Shown one piece after another: positions 26,584 through 38,128 of a stretch of 64,000 nucleotides of DNA. The stretch lies in the NCBI GenBank assembly GCA_964019135.1, contig OZ025257.1, forward strand, positions 23,296,352 to 23,360,351, written 5' to 3'. How positions within the stretch are numbered: position 1 is the first letter of the stretch; each line of letters starts with the position of its first letter. The DNA is from Arenicola marina. Taxonomy: Eukaryota > Annelida > Polychaeta > Arenicolidae. The translations under genes and the position numbers were made by a program. The notes under the pieces were generated by a model. That model saw only the letters and a program-made list of their open reading frames with translations, ran no database searches and was not told where the DNA came from.

Positions 26584-26680
26584 TATATGAAGTAGATGTG
26601 AAAATCAGGATGTCGCCACCAGGAATCGAACCCAGGACCGCCAGCTCTTCCAGCCGGCATTGAGCTACAGCGTCCCCCAG
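26584..26680 (-). mobile_element. Second tRNA-derived SINE, intact head, unit D
   Basis: Matches the unit C copy, with box B GGTTCGATTCC and the box A region on the minus strand. Its flanks GTAGTTAATTTATATG and CCCCCAGTGAAATAACC are also shared. Confidence 0.7.
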
Positions 26681-29600
26681 TGAAATAACCAGGACCTTCA
26701 CACCTTAGATCTGAATGGCCGAAATATAATGATAGAATGAACCTATTTGGGATGAGCTGGTTTGTCCCTGTCTTTAGTTTGAAGACTTCGTCAATCACGT
26801 AAATCATGCAGGATTTGCAATTGAATGAAGTTATCAAGAAAATGAGATACTGAAAACATCGCACCACCCAAGAATGGGACTTGGACATGGGCTCAAACAT
26901 GCAAGACGTTTATGCGCTTTTCTGAATAACCGTTTCAATATTAATTATCATTATGGAGGCATACGCTCCTTGTACATTACCTTACCTACTTTATTGTAAA
27001 GAAACGCTGTGCAGACACGAGTCTCGCAAGCGATCGGTTTTCCAAAATCTGGTGCGGAATTTTAAAGGCATGTAAGCATGTATGGGCACCAAGTGACAGA
27101 CGTCATATGATTTCTTGCAGTGCAGGTGGAAGTAGAGAGGAGCGCCGGGACTTATTGACACAGTCGTTGGCCAGCAACCTAAGCTGTTCGCTCCGCCCAC
27201 CAGAGGCGTCGTGAGGAACGGGTTAACGAGGGAAGGCCAAACGTCAAAAACTAGTTTGTACTGTTTTAGGAAGTCGTTTGTACTCGTACGTTGTCATGGA
27301 GTTTCGACATTTTTTGATAAATTGAAAGAAATTATTCAAATATTTTCGCAGTGGGATAATGTGAGAATAATGTGAGAGACGAACCATGGTCAAAGCCACG
27401 CTCAAAGTCAATGTTGCCAAAGTATACTCGAGGCCCGTGGAGGGGGGGGGGTTACTTAATACATTGGCGTGAGCGGGGGGTTCCGCGGTAAAGCCCTCCC
27501 CCCCTCCTTTTTCACCGCAAAAATCCGCCCGGTCGGGGTATTTTGTCACGCTCAATAAACGCACATTTTCAGAGCCCCCCGTATTCGTATAACAGTGCCC
27601 CCCCCCCCACCCCCCCAGGGGCTGGAGGCACCAGGCGAGGGCATCGCAGCCATACATCTAGTTTACATCTACAGTTACTGTAGTAAGCCGTGACATAAAT
27701 CATCCTTGACTAAACAGTGCAGAAAAAAAATTATCATGCGAAATCTTGAGGAAGTTGTGACGTATACTACGCGGTGAAGCAGAAGCAGACGACATTTGGC
27801 ACTTACAATCCCCAATTCGGCTGCCTTTCGCCTAGCGCCAAACACTTCCGGTGAAGTGTCTTCTGGGAAGCGCGTCACGCCGGCGGCGATCTAACGCACG
27901 GTATTGACCGTGTAGGGGAGATGGGAGACTACAAGTGTCCCCCCTAGAGAACATCTCGAGCCACTCTAACAGGGTGGCGTCGCTTTGAAGGACCTTCAAC
28001 GGAGACCCCAGAGACCTGGCAACCCGTGGCTTCCCACATACATCCACACGGCCCACACAGGCCATACTGGACTCCAGACGATACATCCGTCTCCAGGTTT
28101 TATGGATCACGATGGGGGTTGGGGATCCCGAACCAGCAACAATCTGTCGCGAGTTTTAACCGCGGTACTCTGTATATACTATACTCCTTATAATTTATTG
28201 GCCTCTTCAACAACCAACACAACGAGTGATTCCAAGCTTTTGAATGCCTGAGGAATGGGACAACATTTATGGTAATCTATTCGTGGCTTAATCAGAATGT
28301 TCGAGTTTGTGGAGTCGGGGTCCATGGTTGTCATTTTGTTGTCGGGCGTTATTATTGCTATACTGCTGCGCTGTCAAAGTGATATTTCTCTCGTCCATGT
28401 GTATCACCTATTAAAGACGTCCAGCCGAGGGTCTCGCTGCTGCTGAACTGGATTCTGTCTTCCCGGCATGGTTCCGTTAATAGCCGTCATCATACAATTG
28501 GCTCAGTCCTTCAGAAATACGTCCTTCCGCACAATAAAATATATCTTTGTGTCTACATATATTTTTTGTTGAAAAAACTAATGGTGATGAATCAGTGAGG
28601 AAAGAGGGAGGGAGAAGGAGGAAGAAAGATATGAATTAAACAAGAAAGGAAGAGGGGAGGGGGAGGAGGGGGAACGTGGGGGGACGGAGAGGGGAAGGGG
28701 ATAAAATGGACAATAAAGGAAAATGGGCTGGGGTGGAGAGGGCAGGAGAAGAGGGAAATGTGATTATTTGGACAGCAAAGGAAGAGAGAGGGTGGGAGAA
28801 GGATAATGGGACAGGGGGGGGGGGGTGGATGGGATAAATGAAACAATATATTGATCGTGCTTTTCTTTCAGTAAAAGTATAACATTTCAATCCGTATTTT
28901 AGTAAAAGTATAACATTTCAATCCGTATTTCAGTCCTTCCAGTTGTTTCCGTTCACTATGGCCTGATATAGCCTTCCGGGGTGAAAGGGCCGTTAAATCG
29001 AATCTTCTCTTCACTTACTGAGTATGATTGAGATATTTCATGGATATTAGAGCTGCGCTCCGTCCTTTCGCGGAGTTCCGGCAGAGAGAAGAAAAAACAT
29101 GGAAGTATTATGATAAAGTTTGTGTGAAGTAGTAATGTTTTCGGATGCCAGTTGGCACTAGTGGGGGCCCTTTTATACCAGAATTAACTTGAAATTAGGG
29201 CCCAGCTTAAGAATGGGAGGGTCTGAGGGGGGGAGGGGGGTCTGGCAGGAGGCAAATCGTAAAATGACAAATCTTGACGGCCCTAATTACGTATATACAT
29301 AAATGTCTTGTGACTGACCCATATAATTATGTCTGATATCTCGGCGCAGGCCCGGTGGATGAAAGACACCAAGAACTCGCAAGAGCCTCGGGCAAAATGG
29401 GAAATTCCCTTTGGCATAATGCGGTTGGGGTTCGCCCTGGCTGCTAAGGGTTACCGGATCGAATCCTGTCAGTTTGGGGTGTAAACTTTCAGCGTCCATT
29501 CGGACCTGGGACCCGAAACACGACATATATATACCACATCGTGACCGGCCAAAACACATACAAGATTATCTTGCCGGAGAGCCCTCCCCCCCCACCCCTC

Positions 29601-29827
29601 CGCCCCCCTCCCCCCAACCCCTCTCCAATCAGGAGCAGACGCCACCATTGGCCATAGATCAGCCCACGTGTCAGGGAAGGCGGTTCCCTGACACGCTCAA
29701 AGTAAAATACGTGATATTTTCGCTTCCTATCCAATAAAGGAGCTCTTTCATATTACGTCCGTTAGACGGAACCGACTTGGCGAGCCAGCGTTTTTTCGCA
29801 AACATGTGGCTGTCTTCTGAGAAGCTC

Positions 29828-30027
29828 NNNNNNNNNNNNNNNNNNNNNNNNNNNNNNNNNNNNNNNNNNNNNNNNNNNNNNNNNNNNNNNNNNNNNNNNN
29901 NNNNNNNNNNNNNNNNNNNNNNNNNNNNNNNNNNNNNNNNNNNNNNNNNNNNNNNNNNNNNNNNNNNNNNNNNNNNNNNNNNNNNNNNNNNNNNNNNNNN
30001 NNNNNNNNNNNNNNNNNNNNNNNNNNN
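29828..30027. other. Assembly gap (200 N)
   Basis: Exactly 200 Ns, the size of a placeholder scaffold gap. It interrupts unit D inside an inverted-repeat arm, where assembly would be expected to fail. The real length and number of further units cannot be read from this window. Confidence 0.98.
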
Positions 30028-31395
30028 CAGAGGGTGGAGGTAGGGGTCGTCTGGTAGTATGTTTGGTCAGCGAATTGCTCATCAACGGGACCGCGCGAGT
30101 CAAGCGGATCTAGAGGCTACACTTCACTTTCTTCCTTATCTAATTAATGGTCGGCCATCTGGTTATGGGCCGCAGCAACAGCGTGCCAGAGCAGACGGGT
30201 TGGTAGTTTCTCCTCGGAATTTACAATCCCAAGTGAAACTTACAAGCGACATACCCTCCTCCAATATCCAGGCTCTTTTACAGTTCTATCTTGCCACAAT
30301 GTGTGGCACATGCTCAGACCATAGGGGACAATTATCCCAATCTCCTAGATAAAACCAGACGGAGTGTCAGCCTTTGCCAATGGTGTGTGCATGCGGGGAG
30401 GACGGAGGGCGGCACTGACACCAGGTCTAGATAGATCTAGAACGAAGCTTTTATGACTGTAGCCTGAAAGCCAGACAATTACCGTCGTTTTATTGCCAAC
30501 TGTCTTATGACAGTAAAGTCTTGTGTTCAGGCTACTATGACTGAGACCTCTTTCTACTGTCAGTACAGATACAATGATGTACATTCTTTTGAACACGATG
30601 GTCTTGTAGCATTCCACACCCAATCCAGTGTAAGACAAAATACCGATACGAGACCATTTGAACGATACCATACTTACAATTGTACTGCGCATTTATCCTA
30701 TTTTATGACACAAATAAGATGTTTTCATGCTAACACTCCATTGGCAGTAGCTTTCTCAACAAAAGCTGCTGCAGGGAGAGAGAAGGTTTTGTCTATTTCT
30801 TGCGTAAGTCGTGCAGGTGGCGTTTACGTCAAGGTGTAGCTTCTATTTTTGATGTAACATCGCATTTTCCTACCTCAGTCAGATGTATAGACATGTATTA
30901 TGCTCCCGCACACATTAGTTTGTATCAGTGAGGTAAATTAAAACGCAGCCTTACCATTAGTATTTTCTTAACGACAGGCGAGCGGTTTCATCTAGCGGTC
31001 TTAGCCGGATGTTACATGTACATTGTTCAATGTTCATGTGACATGAAAGCGTTTGGCATCAATTCGAAATCTTGAAAAAATCTAGCATCCCTAAAGAGGG
31101 GATGGCGACGTCTCGTGAGAGAGGGAATGGGCACCATGACGGGCTCTGGCTTGAGAAACCTTGGCGTCCAGTGAGTAATCACCAAGACCTAACAACAGGC
31201 CATCGATGCCACTATTGCGGTAAGCTCTATCGGTCACCATGGTCACAGAGGGGCGCTCATTCAGTCACAAGCATAAATGCCGGGACGCAAATCATATTAC
31301 TTAAACGCATACACAGCTGCTAATCCATCGTCTTTCGCAGACGGACGGATGCAAACCAACCATTGCGGGATCATGATTTGGGCTGTCCGTGTATG
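30028..31395. other. Unique sequence, no recognisable gene
   Basis: Short open frames (97-115 codons) exist on both strands around 30060-30840, but none has recognisable domains, clear splice-site pairs or a start context I can defend. The sequence is not part of the tandem array to its left. Confidence 0.5.
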
Positions 31396-31409
31396 TACCG
31401 CATGGGAGC

Positions 31410-31860
31410 AGGACAACTCCCCCCCGGAAAATTCCCCCCCAGATAATTCCCCCCCGGACAACTCCCCCCCGACAATTCGCCCCCGGACAATTCCCCCCTA
31501 GGACAATTCCCCCCCGGACAACTCCCACCCAGACAATTCCCCCCCGGACAAATCCCCCCTAGGACAAGTCCCCCCCGGACAACTTCCCCCCGGACAGTTC
31601 CCCCCCGGACAACTCCCCCCCCCCCGGACAATTCCCCCGGGAAAATTCCCCCCCGGTCAGCCCCTCCCCAGATAATTCGCCTCCGGACAACTCCCCCCCA
31701 GACAATTCCCCCTAGGACAATTCCCCCAGGACAACTTCCCCCTGGACAACTCTCTTCATACAAGTCCCCCCCGGACAATTCTTCCCCGGACACAATTCTC
31801 CCCTGGGACAATTCCCCCTGACACCCCCCCCCCCCCCCGAGACAATATCTTGGACACTCA
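31410..31860 (-). repeat. C-rich 15-17 bp minisatellite
   Basis: About 27 degenerate copies of a unit like GGACAATTCCCCCCC. On the minus strand it reads as GGGGGGAATTGTCC and gives an artefactual Gly-rich open frame. The G-runs on the minus strand could form G-quadruplexes. The same unit occurs inverted at 33215-33460. Confidence 0.9.
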
Positions 31861-32399
31861 AACGGAGACGCCCCCCCCCCTCCCGCCAATCCCCACCGGT
31901 CAAACCCCAACTGTATGTCGTGCGTGTGAAGGAGCTTGGCGCTGTCTGTTCTATAACACCCGTTAGGTTGCATTGTGGATGTGCAGGTTTCATATTATAT
32001 TTCCATGTACACTGAGAAGTTCTGTATCAACAAGCCCACAGTAAGCCCTGGGCCTTCTGTAACATCAGAATTTGGAACTACATCAATGGCGCAGACGTAT
32101 TAGAGAGACTCTGCGGCTATGAAGGGGTGGGGCCGGGGGTGTACGCCTATGTTATCGCGGTCACACAAACCCTCCTCGCGGGCGAAATTAAGTTTTTTGT
32201 CAGGTTTTTTTTAGGCTCCCAGAGTTTTCGAGTATCAATACCGAAAAAAAAAAGTTGTGACCATTCAAAGCCGACGTGCGAGTTAATATCAAATATATTT
32301 GAATAATTCATACTTCTGTGCCGGTATGGGTATTTTGGATACTTAGGCCTGTCTGGTGGGAAAGGGCGTCGAGGGTTTCCAGGGTCGAGCAGTCCTCGA

Positions 32400-32580
32400 T
32401 TGTCTGGGGGGCATTGTCCGGGGGTGGCGTGGGGGGGGGGGGGGGTTGTCTTGCTCCTGTTGTCAGGAGAGAAAAGATTTGCCGGGGAGCAGGACAATCC
32501 CCCCCCCAGACAATACCACCCCCCCTCACCTAGGACAATTCTTCCCCGCTCGTTCACCCCGACACCCCCCCCCCCCCCGC
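32400..32580. repeat. Short G-rich then C-rich minisatellite fragments
   Basis: A G-run segment with GGGGGCATTGTCCGGGGG is followed by C-rich words such as GGACAATCCCCC and GGACAATTCTTCCCC. It is a small mixed-orientation patch of the same 16-bp family, lying between the two main arrays. Confidence 0.7.
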
Positions 32581-33214
32581 CTCGGCAGTCGCTTAGTCGC
32601 CAAGACGAAAGTAACTTTCATTGACCAAATGCACTTTAGGTACTTTAGTAAGTAAATGTGTTACATAGAATACAGTTTGGTTTGGACGGAAGTAAATTTG
32701 GTTCATATGACGTTTTGTCACAACGTGGGCAGAAGCCTATAATTTTTTATTTGGGTGTTACCTCACTCATGAGTGAGTTAAATCTTGTCGTCCCATGGCT
32801 GCGCACATGGCGTGCCAAGGTGGCAAAAAGAAATACATATTTTCTCATGCACCACTCGCACTCAATTGGCGGGGAAGGGGGGGGGGGGGGTGCTAGATGT
32901 ATTTAGGTATATACATATGTGTCGCCCAAATGACCCCTTTTTTCGCCATTTTTCTCTTAATCCCCGGAGCATAAATCTGGAAATTCTCTCGATGTGTCCA
33001 TCTGAGACTGAAGTATTTTGTAAAATTGCAGCTATTGACTATACATTCCAGTTCATGTCGAAAGTGTTTAAATAATTAACCACCATAAACTTTGCCATGA
33101 CTACCAGTGTCTATCCCTCCCGGATGTCCTCCCAAAGTATTCCTACGTGTCGGAAGGAGAAGGGGGGGGAGGCTTCTCCGTTTGTGGGTGTGTGTTTCCA
33201 GGGGGTGGTTATCG

Positions 33215-33460
33215 TCCAGGGGGGTATTGTCCGGGGGCAACTTGCCGGGGGGGACTGGCCCAAGGGAACATTTTCCAGGTGGGGGATTGTAGTGGGGGGG
33301 GGGACTGACTGGGGGGGGGGGGGGGGGGAATTGTCCGGGGGGAAGTTGTCTCGTAGGGGGGAGTTGTCCGGGAGGAAGTTTTCCCAGGGGGGCATTGTCC
33401 GGGGGGGAATTGTCCGGGGGGGAATTGTCCGGGGGGGAATTTTCCGGGGGGGGAATTGTG
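33215..33460 (+). repeat. G-rich 15-17 bp minisatellite, inverted relative to 31.4 kb
   Basis: About 14 copies with the word GGGGGGAATTGTCC. It is the reverse complement of the 31410-31860 array, so the pair forms an imperfect inverted repeat spaced by about 1.4 kb. Open frames here are repeat artefacts. Confidence 0.88.
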
Positions 33461-33679
33461 CTAGAACCGTACCGGATATCCATTTTCCATTGCAAAATGT
33501 TGACTTACCTGTTTCAAATGGGTAATGGGAAAAGGACATGTCTTCCTATTTCCTTTTACCCATATCAAATGAATAATGGGTTAAAGGTACATGTTTCCTT
33601 CACCTATGATTTCCCATTGCAAAACGAAAATGAAAAATGGAAACACAAATCCGGCCATTTCCTATTTCTCATTTGAGTG

Positions 33680-35325
33680 GGCTGACTAGCGCACAGAAAA
33701 TGGGAACAAGGCAGGGCGGGGACAGGGTGGGGTGTGGAAGTAGGGAGTGCGGCCTTGAAAATTATCACGTCTGACACGAAAGCCTTACGTTGTTCTGGCG
33801 GCGTCCGAGTTGACTTCAAAGGTAGTCATGACTGCACGTGTCCAGCGATTTCGTAGCTGGTTGACAACTGCATGTATACACCAGTGTAATCTAATTACCG
33901 GGCCTTCCCCAGGGATGGGGGAAGGGGAGGGGGGCACTACCTTACTACAATGGTGTGGGTATTAATGCATTATATATCATTATTATATATGTATGTGTGT
34001 TGTATATTCATTCATTCAGCTGGTTCAATATTCCTACGCGCGGGGAGGATATCCTTCTTGATTTATTTGTGAGATCATGGCATGTCATGGCTTACCTGAA
34101 ACTACACTGGAAGTGAAATCGCCCTCAACGATTATTTTCAAGCATTCTGTGAGGTATTGGATGTTTATTAATATGGTACTGGTAGCTGACCAGGTACCTT
34201 ACAACTCGCATTCAGTTTATTAAACATTTTTTCGTATTGTGTCTCTTCTTAGCCACACGGATACTGTAGAATCCGATTGCACGTCCATACATTATGCTTG
34301 AGCGTTTCGTAATCTGCAATTTGTTCTATTATGCCTGTACGTATCCATGCACTTTTGTCGTGTGTTTTTGTTTACGAAATTGGACGTATATTGGCGTGAT
34401 TTCTTCATCCTTAACCTGCTTGAATTCTGTTAGATAAATAGCTATAGTACCTGTTTTGTTAAGTACCTGATTTCTTGGATCCTTCAGGTTAGAGTTTTTT
34501 TTTTATAGTTTCTATATGGTTAGGATTACAGTGGATAACTTGAATGTTTTTGAAATTGTCTGTTAAAGTAGCCCTGCGTTATAAAAACCGTTCTCAATAA
34601 CTTTCTCATTGATTTTCAAGTTGGTCAATATGAATAATATAACATCACATTCGTTGTTACCATACCTGGACAGTGTTTTATCCAATTCGTTAGAAAACGT
34701 TGCCTTCTGCCATTCCCATTACGGTAAATAAATATTAAAAAAATCCCAAATTTATTTAATGTGTCATTTATACCCCCGCCAGTTAGTTCAGCGAGCGAAC
34801 ATTCCAGTTGGAACAATTTTTTACGTTAATATAATATAATATAAATATATTTACATATATGCTTTTAAACGCATGCGATAATCGGTTTTCTAACCCTAAA
34901 CACGCAGGGTGTTTTGTGACGATAGATGTCGCCTGGGGTATCTGGAACGGTCTATTGAGACGGTCGTTTCATTGCTACACGGATCATCCGCTCTTTTCTG
35001 TATGTTCTTTGTGTGTTTCGGTGGTGGATGCTGGGAGGGGGCGGGGGGGTCGTGGAGGCGGAGCATGTGGTGTTGCTTAACTAATAGGCTGATAACGACC
35101 GGCAACCTGCCTAGAGGTGAAGTGGCTTAGGGTATTGGTACATTTTGCGCCACTAATATCCATCCCGATCAGTTAGCCTACACGGCATGGATACGTTTAC
35201 GTGTCGGTTTTTTCAATTTTCATATAGGTTCTAGCTATTAACTAAATTACTTTTCATATAGGTTCTAACTATTAACCCGGATCTGGCCTGGCCAATAATA
35301 TTTTATATGTAGTGGTGAACTACTG
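33680..35325. other. AT-rich unique sequence, nothing recognised
   Basis: No open frame above about 75 codons, no tandem repeat of note except short AT runs near 33970 and 34835, and no splice-flanked exon that I can support. Confidence 0.5.
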
Positions 35326-35330
35326 GTACA

Positions 35331-35423
35331 CCCGCAAAAATGATTCGGGACTCGAACCACCAATCCAAGTGCCGTTTGGTTCTTCGGCGGTCACTAACCC
35401 AGTGGGCTATTGGGCGGCCCTCC
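35331..35423 (-). mobile_element. tRNA-derived SINE head
   Basis: On the minus strand, box A region TAGCCCACTGGGTTAGTG (35392-35409) is followed by box B GGTTCGAGTCC (35348-35358). The arrangement is that of a tRNA-like head with a long variable region. No acceptor-stem pairing or CCA end is evident, so this is called a SINE and not a tRNA gene. Confidence 0.65.
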
Positions 35424-36411
35424 TTAATAAATGGAATGAAGTTGATAATACATCAACGCTACTCAGGAAGCGATGTTACACCAAACAAATCAAAGGTTTC
35501 AGAAACTTTCCAAAGCACATCTAGCATTGCAGCGTTTGTTTTATTTGGATGGGTCGGGGATGGCGGGGTGGATGCTTGTCTAACATTGTTGCACGGACAG
35601 TTTATATGAGGCCAGCTAGGGAAAAAGACCTAGGTAGTTTTTTCGTGTTTTTTAAATACATTTTAAAATATATAAACGGATGCCGTAAACTACGTATTTT
35701 AAGAAACACCGTGAGTTACGATGATGTTCATCGGGTTACGTTTACGGATACGTTCAATCGGAAAAACAGTTCAATGACTTTCTATTATCTTAAGGAAAGG
35801 AAATAATGTATTTTGCTATCAACTATCAACTAATATACTCATGTTTTTGAATGGCTAAATGGCTAGTTTACTACTTTTTACATCATGTTTACGATACATC
35901 ATCTATGATGCATTGCGAATGACTAAGCGCCAAATGTGTTTATGGTCCAGGTATCCCACGCCCGCGGACAGCGTGCATGGCGCCATTATCGAATGTCTTC
36001 ATGTTCGTATACCATGACTTTAGCGATGTGTTCTATTTCATTGAAATACATCAAATGCCGTTATAATACAAGTTCAACAATTGTATCCCGCGCTGACAAT
36101 GGGGTACAGATACCGAGTCCAACAATTGTGTTATGGAAAGTCCATGAACCTCGATGTAAATCTAGGCTTGTCGGAGAACGGATTAAGTGGTTCATGGCCG
36201 CGACGGACGAAAGGGTGTTTCTGTGGTCTGATAATACACCTTGAAACCGAAATGAGCTTCTTGCAGCTATGTTACTTAAATCTATGGGGAGAGTTTGAAT
36301 TTAAATTCCGACATTCGGGCATTGCGTGCACGACACAAGGTAAATACGAGGTGCTGAAATGTGGCTCTCTGTCATTCCTAGACCACGCTCCAATGCCGCT
36401 CTGGCAGGACC

Positions 36412-36660
36412 CTTCACATGCACCACGGTTTACCACGCAACGGCGGTTCCAGGGCACTCAGGCGGCCGTCTGCCCGAGGCCTGCACATGCAGACCGCATT
36501 ACCACGCAACGGCGCTTCTAGGGTACTCAGGCGGCTGGCAGCCCGGGGCCTGCACATGCAAACCGCATTACTACGCAGCGGCGCTTCTAGGGTATTCAGG
36601 TGGCCGGCCTCCCGGGGGCCTGAAAACCGCTACGCATTACTACGCAACGGCGGTTTAAAG
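36412..36660 (+). repeat. 69-bp tandem repeat, about 3.6 copies
   Basis: Units start at 36412, 36481, 36550 and 36619, exactly 69 bp apart. Shared words are TGCACATGCA and ACTACGCAACGGCG. Because 69 is a multiple of three, several frames stay open across the array. Codon content gives no sign of real coding. Confidence 0.88.
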
Positions 36661-36679
36661 GATATGTTGCATTAAGCCC

Positions 36680-37900
36680 CGGGCGAATCAGATAAAACAG
36701 CCATATGTCTTGTTAAATCTAAGCTTAATACATCTAGATTGGTGAACCAAAAGTAGGCATATACTGAAATAAATAAAGTAAAACATTAAGTAACTATTTT
36801 GTCCTAGATCTTCTGAGAGTTAAATCGACTGACACATCGCATGCCGGTGATACTTTCCTACTTTTTCACCAGTTTTCATGTTCTCCCTACTTTGCTTCTT
36901 TTGTCACTACTATTCTATCTGATCCCTATACTTGTTCACTACTTTCTTTTTAAAAGGTGTCCACATTTGACCAGGTGACATGGAATGAACCGTGAATCAA
37001 AAGGATCAAATAACCAAAGCTTCTTAATTAAGGGATTGCTATGCTAGTACAATTATTTGTTATGACTAATCCCTTACGAACAATATAGTACAGCCATCCA
37101 TGCATGCTGCATGGTAAAGCCTTTAAACGCCATATATCAGGTCAGTCTATGCTATGAGATTTCAAAAATTGGTCCCAAAAAGCCTCGATGGTATAGAATT
37201 GTGAAGGGGCATGCGAAGCACGGAACATTAGATAACCAGGGCAGGATGCTACAATTACAATACAATGAGTATTCACTGAATTGCGAGAAACAAAGAGTCA
37301 ACCGAATTCCCTGTTCACATATTTTGAGAATGTTTGAAGGTACTACACTGATTGTCGATCAAATCGTCGTTTTGCAAATGGCCAATCGTCTTCGTGTTAG
37401 TCCCACCCCACCCCAACCCCTCATACACACTAACTTCTACCATTTCATGTAAAACTAGACCTTTTGGGGGGGCAATGGTAGCCCTACTTTTTGGTGAGAG
37501 GTCAATGCTAACTGACACTTTGCCTCACAATGCGTGTTGTAGGCTACGTGCGTCACATGCGCAAGACTGCTTCCCTGTTTGTGTTCCATCTCGATCTGTC
37601 TCACTTGGCTCGCAACTAGCACTTGACTGTGCGCGTGGAAAAACTAGTCCGTTGCTAACGAACTTTAGGTTATGACGTGACGAGAGGGTAAATGATTGGC
37701 TTTCTGGTCCGTCGCGGAGGGCTGTTACAAAATCGATGTACTCCAAAGGGAATACGAATAACTAGTACAGTTTTATTCGCCGAGGCAGGTACATAGTGTA
37801 AAACGTTAGTTTACGAGGATCTTCTAAAATCTCAACATGGTGAGACATAAGACATTAATTTTATTACAGTAGGGAGCGGCCTTCCTGATGTAGTGGTGCA
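36680..37900. other. Unique sequence, no supported gene
   Basis: Open frames of 107-113 codons near 37111-37675 lack recognisable domains and supporting splice signals. I see no repeat structure. Confidence 0.4.
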
Positions 37901-38094
37901 AGCCATGCACGTCAGTAGTATAAGCGCAGACGTTTTGCTTCGTAAAATCGCTGGGCCTAAGGTTTTTGGGGGTAACGCTTTTGGAGTCTCCCTTCGCTAC
38001 CTGGCGCCCCTGCCGTCGCCCTCCCACCCCCCCCCCCAACTCCCCACTGTGCACTTCATCATCATTGGGTTCATTTCCTTGGGCCATAATGGAT

Positions 38095-38128
38095 ATGCCG
38101 CCCGGTACCCGATATATATGCCGCCCCA
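38095..38128 (+). repeat. Single seed copy (1.5 units) of the 23-bp minisatellite
   Basis: One full unit beginning ATGCCGCCCGGTACC at 38095-38117, then the first part of a second. It lies just left of the 38.2-41.8 kb segment, as the 62-copy array lies left of the paralogous 60.5 kb segment. The preceding bases CTTGGGCCATAATGGAT resemble CTTGGGCCAGGTTGAAT at 58995. Confidence 0.85.

Larger units (their letters stand above)
24739..29827. repeat. Tandem unit D, truncated by the assembly gap
   Basis: Fourth unit, closest to C up to about 29.2 kb. Beyond that it is visibly more diverged from all other copies, for example around 29225-29470. It ends inside the arm sequence at the N run. A 211-codon open frame at 25208-25843 exists only because the poly-G length in this copy suits the frame; the matching frame is broken in A, B and C. 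Confidence 0.8.

Noticed and set aside
1-29827. Ribosomal DNA or histone repeat array
   Set aside because: No rRNA, 5S or histone sequence is present in any unit.
29762-30103. Open frames crossing the N run
   Set aside because: Most of the translation is unknown bases.
31371-31973. 200-codon Gly-rich frame on the minus strand
   Set aside because: It is the 16-bp C-rich minisatellite read in frame; there is no domain, and variation is not codon-like.
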